Shown here: piece after piece, positions 16,308 through 24,249 of the stretch
Layout: each line of letters starts with the position of its first letter
Numbering within the stretch: the stretch's first letter is position 1
Assembly: GCA_021413705.1 (NCBI GenBank)
Contig: JAIOPX010000031.1
Location: forward strand, 1 to 45,416
Length of the DNA stretch: 45,416 nt
Reading direction: 5' to 3'
Source of the DNA: Planctomycetota bacterium
GTDB lineage: Bacteria > Planctomycetota > Planctomycetia > Pirellulales > UBA7805
Program-made: the position numbers and the translations under genes
The notes under the pieces: generated by a model
Databases searched by the model: none
The model's input: only the letters and a program-made list of their open reading frames with translations
Told to the model about the DNA's origin: nothing

Positions 16308-18185
16308 TCAGTAGGTCAGAAATTCGGTGGATTGCATCAGCGCCCACATCACATCACGGATACGCTCTGGGTTGCCATCAGCAACCGCGGGAGTCAGCCG
16401 CTGGCGTTCAGCAGGAATGGGAAGGCGACCGAGAATTTGGAGATAGAGTGCGCCGAGCCGGGCTTCAGGAGTTTCCAGAGAGGCAATGTTTCTCGGAGCG
16501 TCGGTTTCGCGAAGTGAGTCCGTAATCAGCCGCCCATTCATTTGCATCAGCGCCTCCCCCGTCGGCCCCAATTGAGCCCGGGCCATCTGGCGAGTGCGGC
16601 GCAATTTCTCTCCGAGTTCCTTATAGACCCGACGTTGCGCCGTGCCTCGCTTGCGATCGTCTTCCTTCATCTCCACGGGCGTGGGGGCCGGCACATCGCT
16701 AGTGGAGGGAAGCGCCGCCGCACGACGCTTTTCGCCCCCCTCACCCAAGACTTTTTTCGCGTTCAGCAGCGATTTCGAGCGTCCCTGCAAGCGTTCGTTG
16801 CGCTCCAGGTCGAAAATGCCGGCGGCGGTGGATGCAAGTTCTTCAATCTTTGCCTCACGCCCGCTGACGCGCAACACGGAGTCATGCCATTGATCGCTAT
16901 TGAGCGGACGGACGGGAAAGCATTGCCAATGCTGCTGGGCACGGGAATTGTTCGCGGATCCTGTACCCGTCTGAAAAAGCTGGCTATTGACGATTGTTCT
17001 CAGCAGCCACTTCAAGTCGTAGTGTTGCTCGGCAAATTGGTCGGCAAGGCGATCCAACAAGACTTCGTGTTGAATCTCCGCGTCTGGAGTAAATCCGTCG
17101 GCCGTCGGCACGAATCCCCGGCCCGTCAACTCCAGGAAGAAACGATTGACTGCGGCCCGGGCAAATTGTTTGTTGTCACGGCTGGTTACCCAGGATACAA
17201 AGGCTTGTCTGCGAGTGTTGTTTGCTTTGTCGATTTCGGTCAAGGGCTTCCCGTCGAGCGGGGTGGGAAGGAGAGCCTGACCGCCATCCTTCTTTTTCTT
17301 TCCGGCCAGATAGACCTCTCCCTCGTCCCTATCGATGATCGCCCGTTTTTCACCATCCTCGCCATCGATGGCCGCGTCGCCGCCGAGCAGCGTGGAAACA
17401 CTGGCTTCGCTCCGACCGGGATTGGGGAACAGGCGATCGAATTTTGCCCCTCCCTCATTCATCTGGATCATTTTGGTTCGGCCATAGAATGCCGCCATCG
17501 ACCAATATCCTTGTTGAGTCCAGGCTCCGTGAAAGGGATCGTCGTGGCACTGGGCACAGGAAATCTTCATGCCCAAAAAGAGTCGCCCGGCCCCTTCGGC
17601 GATTTCATTCGGCTGGCCGCTTAAGTAGACGCCAAAATTGGCATTCCCGTCATATAGAATATTGCCCTGGCTATCGAGCAGGTCTCCCGCGATGCGGTCC
17701 CAACTGCGATTTTCCGCCATGGCTTCCCGCGTATACCGGTAGAGCGTGTAGGTATTGGCCCCCTGACCGGTCACCTCGCGCAAGTCCGTGATCCATTGCC
17801 GGAGTCGAAAACCCCAATAGTCGGCGTACCGACTCTGGCCAAGCATCTCGTCCACCTTGGAGCGACGCTTATCAGGGCTTTCATCCTTGATGAACGAGAG
17901 GACCTCGGCTGACTTGGCCGGCACGCCCAGAACGGCGAGGCTCAACCTTCTGAGAAAGGTGGCGTCGTCGATTCGCGGTGCGGGTGAAACGCCCGCCTTG
18001 GACCAGTAATCAGAAAAATACTCATCGACCTGCCCAGACGCACTTTCGAGTTTCCCCGCTGGAAGTCCCTGGTGGGGAAGCAATGCAGCGCTGCCGGCAT
18101 CGGCTTGGACTACGCCCAGCGCTGGCCCGCTGAGGAGCCACGTCGCCACGGTCAGACTGGCAATTGTGCGTATTCGACTTCTCAA
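16308..18185 (-). CDS. DUF1549/DUF1553 (PSCyt-type) secreted protein with CxxCH motif
   Basis: 625 residues. The start is a TTG at 18185 with GAGGAG seven bases upstream, which decides the call. The signal peptide is about IASLTVATWLLSGPALG. The DUF1549 part (about 50-260) contains DDATFLRRLSLAVLGVPAKS, SRYADYWGFRLRQWITDLRE and the haem-type motif ISCAQCHDDPFHGAW at 208-222. The DUF1553 part (about 320-620) contains NNTRRQAFVSWVTSRDNKQF, RAAVNRFFLELTGRGFVPTA, PLNSDQWHDSVLRVSGREA and the C-terminal VMWALMQSTEFLTY. Relatives are thought to be periplasmic c-type-like proteins acting with DUF1501 partners in polymer breakdown; here the partner is immediately downstream. Relatives often carry extra cytochrome or LamG domains, absent here. 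Confidence 0.92.
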   Translation of the reverse strand: MRSRIRTIASLTVATWLLSGPALGVVQADAGSAALLPHQGLPAGKLESASGQVDEYFSDYWSKAGVSPAPRIDDATFLRRLSLAVLGVPAKSAEVLSFIKDESPDKRRSKVDEMLGQSRYADYWGFRLRQWITDLREVTGQGANTYTLYRYTREAMAENRSWDRIAGDLLDSQGNILYDGNANFGVYLSGQPNEIAEGAGRLFLGMKISCAQCHDDPFHGAWTQQGYWSMAAFYGRTKMIQMNEGGAKFDRLFPNPGRSEASVSTLLGGDAAIDGEDGEKRAIIDRDEGEVYLAGKKKKDGGQALLPTPLDGKPLTEIDKANNTRRQAFVSWVTSRDNKQFARAAVNRFFLELTGRGFVPTADGFTPDAEIQHEVLLDRLADQFAEQHYDLKWLLRTIVNSQLFQTGTGSANNSRAQQHWQCFPVRPLNSDQWHDSVLRVSGREAKIEELASTAAGIFDLERNERLQGRSKSLLNAKKVLGEGGEKRRAAALPSTSDVPAPTPVEMKEDDRKRGTAQRRVYKELGEKLRRTRQMARAQLGPTGEALMQMNGRLITDSLRETDAPRNIASLETPEARLGALYLQILGRLPIPAERQRLTPAVADGNPERIRDVMWALMQSTEFLTY

Positions 18186-18510
18186 CCGCGAACTCCTCGG
18201 GTGGGCACCCAGGTGGGTGGTGGAGCATGGGGGGAGCGGTAAGTGAGGTTGTACTCTGCCAGCACGGGATCGTCAACCCATTTTGGCCGCTTCACGCCCG
18301 GGCTCTGCCCTCTTCATAGCTGAACTCGTAAGGGTTCAATGGCTGGAAAAGCCCGAAGTCTCACGACTTCGGCTGTGGCAAAATGGACTTTGGCTACGGG
18401 TTTCTTGCCCAATGCATCTTGACCCCAGTCGCGGGCTGCCGGTAGGCTCCCTGCCCAAACTTGGCGGGCGTTGCGCCGGCATCGCCCACTCTCAGAAAGC
18501 GGGGTTCCTT
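18186..18510. other. Divergent intergenic region with family C palindrome
   Basis: 325 bases between the divergently transcribed DUF1549 and phosphatase genes. It must hold both promoters. The palindrome CCGAAGTCTCACGACTTCGG lies at 18353-18374. Open frame continues upstream of the phosphatase start but shows no protein-like features. Confidence 0.55.
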
Positions 18511-19308
18511 GTGACACAACTACCCTTTGTCGATATCCATTGTCATTTGATCGCAGGCATCGACGATGGCGCAAGTAGCGCCGCGGTTTCGCTAGCGATG
18601 GCTCGCATGGCCGCCGCCGATGGCATCCGCACGCTCGTCTGCACTCCGCACCAGGCGGGGAACTTTTCCGCCAACTGCGGCGACACCATTCGCGCCGCGG
18701 TGAAACGCACACAACAGATGCTGACCCAGCGCGGCGTCCCATTGAAGTTGCTGCCTGGGGGGGACGTTCGCATAGAATCCGACATGGTACCTCGTTTGCG
18801 GCGCGGCGATCTGCTGACGCTTGGCGATCACGGGCGTCATGTGCTGCTCGAGCTGCCGCACGAACTCTACTTTTCGCTGGAACCCGTGCTCAAGCAACTG
18901 GCGCGGAACGATATGGTCGGCATCTTGTCGCACCCGGAGCGAAACCAGGGCATTCTGCGTCAGCCCGAAGTGTTGGCCCCCTTGGTTGAGGCCGGCTGCT
19001 TGATGCAGGTGACAGCCGGCAGCATCTGCGGCAGCTTTGGCGATGAGATCTGTGACTTCTCGGAGTGGATGATCGAAGAGGGGTTCGTCCATTTTGTGGC
19101 CAGTGATGCCCATGGAGTTGATTCCCGCCGTCCGGTGCTTTCAGAGGCGTTTGAAAGGGTGTGTGAACTGGCGAATGAGGATATTGCAGAGCGTCTCTGT
19201 TGCCGCCATCCGGCCGATGTGGCCGCCGGGCAAGATGTCAGTGCTGGCCTGGTTCGCGCCAAGCGCAGCATGTTGGCAGGCTGGTTCGGCTGGGGGAAGG
19301 CAGGGTAA
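18511..19308 (+). CDS. CpsB/YwqE-like PHP-fold tyrosine-protein phosphatase
   Basis: 265 residues from GTG 18511; the frame is open further upstream but homology starts at PFVDIHCHLIAGIDDGASSA. Metal-site motifs of the PHP superfamily are all visible: DIHCHL (8-13), TPH (45-47), ELP followed by EPVLKQL, SHPERNQGILR, and FVASDAHG near 195-205. Family members are Mn-dependent phosphatases that dephosphorylate bacterial tyrosine kinases (BY-kinases) controlling exopolysaccharide chain length. No kinase or polysaccharide genes are in the window, so the partner is elsewhere. The next gene begins 2 nt after this stop, so the two are co-translated. Confidence 0.9.
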   Translation: MTQLPFVDIHCHLIAGIDDGASSAAVSLAMARMAAADGIRTLVCTPHQAGNFSANCGDTIRAAVKRTQQMLTQRGVPLKLLPGGDVRIESDMVPRLRRGDLLTLGDHGRHVLLELPHELYFSLEPVLKQLARNDMVGILSHPERNQGILRQPEVLAPLVEAGCLMQVTAGSICGSFGDEICDFSEWMIEEGFVHFVASDAHGVDSRRPVLSEAFERVCELANEDIAERLCCRHPADVAAGQDVSAGLVRAKRSMLAGWFGWGKAG

Positions 19309-19310
19309 AA

Positions 19311-20126
19311 ATGAGGCTGGAGACTTTAGGGTGTAGGCTGGGGCCGATTCGCGGCTTCTGTCTTCTATTAGCCACGTTCGTCGCTGTTTGCCTGACTATC
19401 GAAGCATCGGCTGGTGCCGAGGGCTGGGTGGACCAGCGTGCTTATGGCCCCCTGGTCTGTCATGCCGATTTCCCTCTCAACGGGCTGGAGCCCCTGCTAG
19501 GTGAAATCGCCCAGATTCAACAGGAGTTGATTCGCCTGCTCGAAATTCCGCCGACCAACGAGCGTATCGAAATACTCCTGTTTCACGATCGCAGCAGTTA
19601 TCGTCGCTATCTGGCCCAGCGATTTCCGAATGTGCCGTACCGGCAGGCGCTCTATGTGCGATCGGCCGGTCAGGGGACCGTGCTGGCTTTTCAGAGCGAC
19701 GATTTACCCGTCGATCTGCGTCACGAATGCACGCACGCCATGCTCCATGCGGTGTTGCCCATGGTGCCGCTGTGGCTCGACGAAGGGCTGGCTGAATACT
19801 TTGAAGTGCCTGCCGCCGATCGTCTCAACGGCAATCCCCATCACAGTACCGTCAAGTGGTGGATGCGTCTTGGCCGCGTGCCTTCCATGGCCACTCTGGA
19901 GGCCAAGCAATCACTGGACGACATGGGCCGGAGCGAATATCGCGACTCCTGGGCCTACGTTCATTTTCTCTTAAATGGTCCCCCTGCGGCCCGTGCAGAA
20001 CTCGTTGCCATGCTCGCCGATATTCGCAGCGGCACTCCACCGGGCCAACTCAGCCAACGCCTGGGTCGGCTTACGCCTGATCTTTCGGGCGAACTGGTTG
20101 AACACTTCAAGACGTTCGGCCAGTAG
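19311..20126 (+). CDS. Secreted gluzincin-type metallopeptidase (peptidase MA-like / DUF1570-like)
   Basis: 271 residues from ATG 19311, two bases after the phosphatase stop. The N-terminal helix CLLLATFVAVCLTIEASAGA is a signal peptide. The zinc site is clear: LRHECTHAMLH (HExxH-like HECTH at 138-142), followed by PLWLDEGLAEYFE, whose Glu is the third ligand in gluzincins. The N-terminal half (residues 45-120) has ERIEILLFHDRSSYRRYL, a pattern common in planctomycete DUF1570 proteins. The C-terminal third is helical and ends LVEHFKTFG. Substrate unknown; extracytoplasmic action is inferred from the signal. Co-expression with the phosphatase is suggested only by spacing. Confidence 0.85.
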   Translation: MRLETLGCRLGPIRGFCLLLATFVAVCLTIEASAGAEGWVDQRAYGPLVCHADFPLNGLEPLLGEIAQIQQELIRLLEIPPTNERIEILLFHDRSSYRRYLAQRFPNVPYRQALYVRSAGQGTVLAFQSDDLPVDLRHECTHAMLHAVLPMVPLWLDEGLAEYFEVPAADRLNGNPHHSTVKWWMRLGRVPSMATLEAKQSLDDMGRSEYRDSWAYVHFLLNGPPAARAELVAMLADIRSGTPPGQLSQRLGRLTPDLSGELVEHFKTFGQ

Positions 20127-20136
20127 CGAGTACACG

Positions 20137-20256
20137 CGTTGGAGTACAGCCTTCAGGGTGGTTCTGACTAGTTGCCCAGCAGGCTAAAGCCTGAACTCCA
20201 ACAGCCCAGCAGGCTAAAGTCTGAACTCCAGCAGTCCAGGCTCCAACAGGCTGCAC
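20137..20256. repeat. Family B intergenic repeat cluster
   Basis: Two tandem copies of CAGGCTAAAGCCTGAACTCC (about 20178-20200 and 20208-20230), the second with GTCTGAAC, are followed by a degenerate third piece (CTCCAACAGGCTGCACTCC). An inverted relic TTGGAGTACAGCCTTCAG lies at 20140-20157. The core CAGGCTAAAGCCTG is itself nearly palindromic. Related copies occur at 28416-28446 and 32784-32889. Confidence 0.8.
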
Positions 20257-20384
20257 TCCCGCTGCGGATTGTGCCGGTCGTATCAGCCGTGCGAATCGAC
20301 GGCCACTCTTTCGATGGGGACAGCAGCGCGCAACGTGGCCTATATTTGCGCGGTTTCATATCGCGATCTGAAGGGCAATTTTTT

Positions 20385-21764
20385 ATGCGCATGCTCGAAA
20401 AAGGCGGCGTCCCCACAGCGGCACTCACCGATACCATGGCAGACGGCGACGATCCGTGGTGGGCAGTGGCCGCCACTCAGGTTCATGCACTCTCCGCCAC
20501 TCCGCGCGATGCGGAAGTGCCCCGCACCGCAGTGCGGACAAGCAAGGAAGCTGTCAGCGAAAGCCAGATCGAAGGACTGGTCCTGAAATATCTGCTCAAC
20601 AGCGGCACGGCCTCGGGGCGCGAGATTGCCGATCAATTGAAGCTGCCCTTTCCGTTGATCGGTGAGTTGCTGCGGCGGATGAAGGCCGACCAGTTGATCG
20701 GCTACAAATCGTCGGATGCCATGAACGACTATGTACATCAATTGACGCCACAAGGTGCCGAACGGACACGACGCTATAGCGAAGTCTGCACCTATTTTGG
20801 CGCTGCACCCGTGTCGCTGGCCGACTACGTGGCGGGAGTGCCGCAACAATCGCTGCGGCGGCAGCATCCCACGGCCGACCACTTGCGAAAGGCGCTCGCC
20901 GACCTGGTCATCAGCAAAGAGTTATTCAGCCAGTTGGGCCAGGCGCTGTGGGCCGGCACGGCGATGTTCCTCTACGGCGACCCGGGCAACGGCAAAACGA
21001 CGATTGCCGAGCGCGTCACCGCGGCTTTCGGTCCCTACGTCTGGATTCCGCGCTGCATCAGCGTCTGGGGAGAGATTATTCGTCTCTATGATCCCTCCGT
21101 TCACGAGGCGGCTCCCGTTACTGAAGATCAAGGTGAAGTCAAAGTCGATCATCGCTGGATTCGCATTCGTCGTCCCACGATTGTGGCCGGCGGCGAACTG
21201 ACCGCCGAACACTTGGAATTGACGGTATCCGGTTCGACCGGCATCGTCGAAGCCCCGTTGCACATGAAGAGCAACGGCGGCACGCTGGTGATCGACGACT
21301 TTGGTCGCCAGCGCGTCGGCACGCGGGAATTGCTCAATCGCTGGATCGTGCCGTTAGAAAAAGGACACGACTATTTGAGCTTGCCGAGCGGCAGAAAGAT
21401 TCAGATTCCGTTCGACCAGTTGGTGATCTTTGCCACCAATCTGGAGCCACGGGAACTGGTAGACGAAGCCTTCCTGCGACGGATCCCTTACAAAATCGAA
21501 GTCTGCGATCCTTCGGAGGAAGAGTTCCGCGAGTTGATGCGGATGATGGCCCCCAAGCTGGGCGTTGAATATCGCGAAAGTACGGTCGATTATCTGATCG
21601 TGAAGCACTATCAGGAAAAAACCCGCCGCTACCGCTACTGTCACCCGCGCGATCTGCTCTTGCAGATTCGCAACTTCTGCCTGTTCCACGAGCAGCAGCC
21701 CTCGATGACCAACGAGGCGGTTGACGCCGCGGCGCACAACTATTTCTCGATCATGTCGTGCTAG
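20385..21764 (+). CDS. AAA+ ATPase with N-terminal winged-helix-like domain
   Basis: 459 residues from ATG 20385, preceded by GAAGGGCAA. The frame stays open back to 20172, but that stretch encodes the family B intergenic repeats and is not protein-like. Residues 58-135 form a winged-helix pattern (IEGLVLKYLLNSGTASGREI, LPFPLIGELLRRMKADQLIG). The AAA module carries Walker A at 197-206 (YGDPGNGKTT), Walker B NGGTLVIDDFGRQR at 298-310, and the sensor-like QLVIFATNLEPRELVDEAFL, RRIPYKIEV. Its C-terminal lid reads CHPRDLLLQIRNFCLF. The protein is cytoplasmic. Similar ATPases are common in planctomycetes near secretion or pilus genes, but none is beside it here, so I give no role. Confidence 0.88.
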   Translation: MRMLEKGGVPTAALTDTMADGDDPWWAVAATQVHALSATPRDAEVPRTAVRTSKEAVSESQIEGLVLKYLLNSGTASGREIADQLKLPFPLIGELLRRMKADQLIGYKSSDAMNDYVHQLTPQGAERTRRYSEVCTYFGAAPVSLADYVAGVPQQSLRRQHPTADHLRKALADLVISKELFSQLGQALWAGTAMFLYGDPGNGKTTIAERVTAAFGPYVWIPRCISVWGEIIRLYDPSVHEAAPVTEDQGEVKVDHRWIRIRRPTIVAGGELTAEHLELTVSGSTGIVEAPLHMKSNGGTLVIDDFGRQRVGTRELLNRWIVPLEKGHDYLSLPSGRKIQIPFDQLVIFATNLEPRELVDEAFLRRIPYKIEVCDPSEEEFRELMRMMAPKLGVEYRESTVDYLIVKHYQEKTRRYRYCHPRDLLLQIRNFCLFHEQQPSMTNEAVDAAAHNYFSIMSC

Positions 21765-21908
21765 TCGAGCGGGGGGCCGCTCGATGAGTCAACCCTACCC
21801 AGTCCCATCTGCCCCCCGACCGCGCGGCATCAGCGAACCGGGGAGGGGTGGTATAAGCGAACAATACCCAGTATTCCCTGCGAATATCGCGTTTGGCGTT
21901 CGCGCCCT

Positions 21909-21977
21909 GTTCGCGCAAGTGTTCGCGCAAGTGTTCGCGCAAGTGTTCGCGCAAGTGTTCGCGCAAGTGTTCGCGCC
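21909..21977. repeat. 12-bp direct tandem repeat, five perfect units
   Basis: The unit GTTCGCGCAAGT occurs five times without error (21909-21968), followed by a partial GTTCGCGCC. The flanks are GC-rich (CGTTCGCGCCCT, CCCGGCGCGCGGG). There are no unique spacers, so it is not a CRISPR array. Confidence 0.95.
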
Positions 21978-22384
21978 CGGCGCGCGGGATTTTGGGTGTA
22001 CTTAGTGCATCTGCCAAAGAGATCAACGCTGGCCGATGCGATCTGGTAAGTTGCCAAAGATCTTAATATTCCAATCAGCCGTCAGAACCTCCGCGATCCG
22101 ATAGCCGGGTGTCGATGCGTTGCCGTGTTCACGCGTTGCGTGCAAATGTTTTCATTCGCCCTAAAACTCACCATGGCAATATCTTGCGACTCCTGTCCAC
22201 GGTTTTGTACACACCCTTTCGCACCCTTCGCACCTTCGCTCTCTTCGCACCCTTCATCTGCTCACACCCGCAGTTCTATCCCCAGGCCGCTGCGTCACTC
22301 ATCGCACAACTTGCCGATGACCAGCGCCATTCCGCTCATGCGCCGTATCACCCTGCACGCGATTTTCCTTACCCAGACACAAAA

Positions 22385-22417
22385 AGCCCGCCTGGGGCAC
22401 AGTGTGCCGGGCGGGCT
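22385..22417 (-). terminator. Intrinsic terminator, minus-strand orientation
   Basis: On the minus strand AGCCCGCCCGGCACACTGTG folds onto CCCCAGGCGGGCT (inner stem GGCAC/GTGCC, outer stem AGCCCGC/GCGGGCT) and is followed by TTTTTGTG. It lies downstream of the minus-strand transposase relics. Confidence 0.7.
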
Positions 22418-22577
22418 CTGCCTGGTACCCGAGGATTTCTCAGGCGGGGCGATGATACCACGTCATGGGGTCGCTAGTCCCGTGAATTGTTATTTCATTC
22501 TAGCGCAGTTGCCCGCAAAATCAAGTTGTCGGGGAGAATGGTTGTCGGGAGAATGGGGACCGGCAGCTTGTGGGATT

Positions 22578-22818
22578 CGCAGCGACTCATGCAATGAAAA
22601 GCGGAGACTTCCGCCGGATCAAACAGATCACCGCGTACCAGCCGAGCCATGACGCTTCCGCCCCCGATGGCCGTGAAACCGGGAAATTGCCCAGGACAAG
22701 GGACAAGTGTACAGATGTATAAATACGTGTCAACAGGCTGAGAGGAGATTTTTCGAGTAGGGTTTGGGCCGAGATAACGCATCAACCATCCGTGATGTCT
22801 TCAAAGCTGTGTGGCCCC
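22578..22818 (-). mobile_element. Left-end fragment of RAYT-like element, copy 2
   Basis: Inverted copy of 10320-10563. On the minus strand it starts GGGGCCACACAGCTTTGAA, passes through CTCGAAAAATCTCC, CAGCCTGTTGACACG and ATACATCTGTACACTTG, and includes the transposase start MARLVRGDLFDPAEVSAFHC followed by MSRC. Similarity stops after that codon (CESHKL here, CVRRSF in copy 1). Only the leader and about 24 codons remain, so no active transposase is encoded. Confidence 0.8.
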
Positions 22819-22825
22819 TTGGTTT

Positions 22826-23131
22826 CCCTTCGAACTCGCCCGTCGCTTGGAGTTGCTGGCTGCCGCAGCAAGGGCACTGCTCCAGTCGCACGTCGTGCCG
22901 TTGCACTTGATCCGGCGGAAGTTCGTCCAACTTGGGAGGCTCGCGAAACACCCCGGGGTGCTGGCGATGCCGTTTTGTGCGGCGATCTTGGCGCTTGGTT
23001 TTAGGCGGCGACTGGCGATTGGCCTGCGGCTTGTACCCCTTGCGCCGCAGTCGCTCGACCTCGGCTTCCAGCTCCGCGACCCGCGCCAACAACGCGGCCA
23101 CCTGCGTTTGAAGTGCTGCGACATCTTGCAT
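22826..23131 (-). pseudogene. IS66-like transposase, N-terminal fragment
   Basis: About 100 codons are homologous. The start MQDVAALQTQVAALLARVAE, LEAEVERLRRKGYK forms the N-terminal coiled coil. A basic region with PPKTKRQDRRTKRHRQHPGV and a zinc-binding CPCCGSQQLQATGEFE follow; these are typical of the DNA-binding N-terminus of IS66-family transposases. At about 22822 the sequence switches into the RAYT element end and the DDE catalytic domain is missing. On its other side the fragment joins a broken LRR gene at 23132. Confidence 0.75.
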
Positions 23132-23286
23132 GATGCCTCAGCAACTGCTTCATTCTGCTGTCTCGCCTTTTGTGACCACCGGGCAAGATATATTGCAATT
23201 ACTGCCGTTAAAATGAGCGCCGTTCTGATGCGAAACTGAAAGGCTTTTCGCACTATATCGCTAGCAGTATTGGTGGAACGAGACAT
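23132..23286 (-). pseudogene. N-terminal remnant of a membrane-anchored LRR protein
   Basis: Starting at ATG 23286 (a TTG two codons earlier is possible) the frame encodes MSRSTNTASDIVRKAFQFRI, RTALILTAVIAIYLARWSQK, ARQQNEAVAE. This matches the start of the two intact LRR proteins nearby: SMRTLLLLTAGFAVWFAWYS, HEATQQKEAVA at 23557-24249 and STRTLLIVTTLIAIGIAWWS, YKARRQREVIS at 26735-27571. After about 50 codons the frame enters the IS66-like fragment and all homology to LRR proteins is lost. The leucine-rich repeats themselves are absent, so the gene is a relic. Confidence 0.72.
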
Positions 23287-23556
23287 TGTCAAACTAATCT
23301 TACTTTGGGCTAAAGTCTCAGGTTACACTCACTGCAACCCATCGCTAAAAAGGGTTAGCGCGGCATAAATGGCATGACATTCATTCTGTCAGTGTGTAAT
23401 GGATTTTATACTTCATTTGCTTCGGTCCAAATTGCCAAAGATCGATCTCGGCATTGCTGACGATGCCGCTGCCCACGATTTACTCCTCTGTCTTGGTGGT
23501 CTCATACCTCCTGTTCTTACGGCACAGGCTTTCGATGGACTGGGACACCATGACGC
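23287..23556. other. Short intergenic region upstream of the LRR relic
   Basis: 270 bases with no gene. An AACCC..GGGTT hairpin (about 23337-23356, with loop ATCGCTAAAA) is the only structure noted; it could terminate the operon that ends at 23557. Confidence 0.4.
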
Positions 23557-24249
23557 TCACGGTTCGATTAGTTTCTTGCGATGTGTCCAATGGATCGTGC
23601 AATTCGGCAACGTGTTTTGTAGCCGTGCGACACCGGCAGCGGTAACTTGTTGCGTACTGTCGAGAGATAGTACTTGCAATGCCTTCAGCCCTTCCAAGTG
23701 TTCCAGGCCCGCATCGGTAATATTATTGTTATCGCTGTTGACATGAAGCACCCGCAGTGCCGTGAGCCCTTTGACATTTTCCAGCCCGGTGTCGGTGATA
23801 TTCGATAAATAGAGAGAGAGTAATGTAAGTTCTCTTAGTCCCTTGAGGTTCTTTAGGCCATCGTCAGTGATATCCTGTCCAATGATTTCAAGCCCTTTGA
23901 GTTTCGTGAGGACTTTGATGTGTTTCAGTTCCGTATCGGTAATGTTCGGTTTGAAGAGAGAGAGCCGTTCCACACTGGCGAAATAATCTATCCCTAGCGA
24001 ATCGACGATTCCCACTGGCCAATGGCGGGGCTGCTTGATGCCTTCAGCCTGAAAATCGTAAGCAACCTCACCTCCCAATTTGGTGATACGTGCCACTGCC
24101 TCCTTTTGTTGTGTAGCCTCATGCGAGTACCAAGCAAACCACACCGCAAAGCCTGCCGTGAGTAACAACAACGTCCGCATGCTATATTGCACTCGACGAT
24201 GCTTCGGTGTTGCCTTCGTTTCCATTGCACTCTCGAAAAGTCCACTCAT
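23557..24249 (-). CDS. Membrane-anchored leucine-rich-repeat protein, coupled to an RHS tip
   Basis: 230 residues from ATG 24249, which overlaps the stop of the upstream gene as ATGA. Residues 24-42 form one hydrophobic anchor (MRTLLLLTAGFAVWFAWYS). After a linker (GGEVAYDFQ, SLGIDYFASVERLSLF) come about five ITD-type LRR units: PNITDTELKHIKVLTKLKGL, QDITDDGLKNLKGLRELTLL, NITDTGLENVKGLTALRVLH, NNITDAGLEHLEGLKALQVL, then a cap VAAGVARLQN-like end with NTLPNCTIHW. Such cysteine-poor repeats form a solenoid for protein binding. The ATGA overlap makes it a candidate immunity or accessory partner of the RHS tip encoded just upstream; this is inference. A close paralogue lies at 26735-27571. Confidence 0.85.
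   Translation of the reverse strand: MSGLFESAMETKATPKHRRVQYSMRTLLLLTAGFAVWFAWYSHEATQQKEAVARITKLGGEVAYDFQAEGIKQPRHWPVGIVDSLGIDYFASVERLSLFKPNITDTELKHIKVLTKLKGLEIIGQDITDDGLKNLKGLRELTLLSLYLSNITDTGLENVKGLTALRVLHVNSDNNNITDAGLEHLEGLKALQVLSLDSTQQVTAAGVARLQNTLPNCTIHWTHRKKLIEP

Larger units (their letters stand above)
21765..22577. other. Gene-poor stretch with hairpin, tandem repeat and terminator
   Basis: About 800 bases without a credible gene. It begins with an 8-bp inverted repeat directly after the ATPase stop (21765-21784, TCGAGCGG..CCGCTCGA), continues with the 12-bp tandem repeat at 21909-21977, then a pyrimidine-rich part (22190-22300) and the terminator at 22385-22417. Plus-strand open frames here only translate the repeats. 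Confidence 0.6.

Noticed and set aside
16542-17624. Plus-strand frame of 360 codons opposite the DUF1549 gene
   Set aside because: Antisense to a gene with signal peptide, CxxCH and conserved DUF1553 blocks; its own product has no recognisable features.
20172-20384. N-terminal extension of the AAA+ ATPase
   Set aside because: It translates intergenic family B repeats; the ATG at 20385 has a better ribosome-binding site.
21909-21977. CRISPR array
   Set aside because: The 12-bp units are directly contiguous with no spacers.
21721-22005. Frame translating the 12-bp repeat as VFAQ units (and REHL on the other strand)
   Set aside because: It begins inside the ATPase gene in another frame and its only feature is the DNA repeat.
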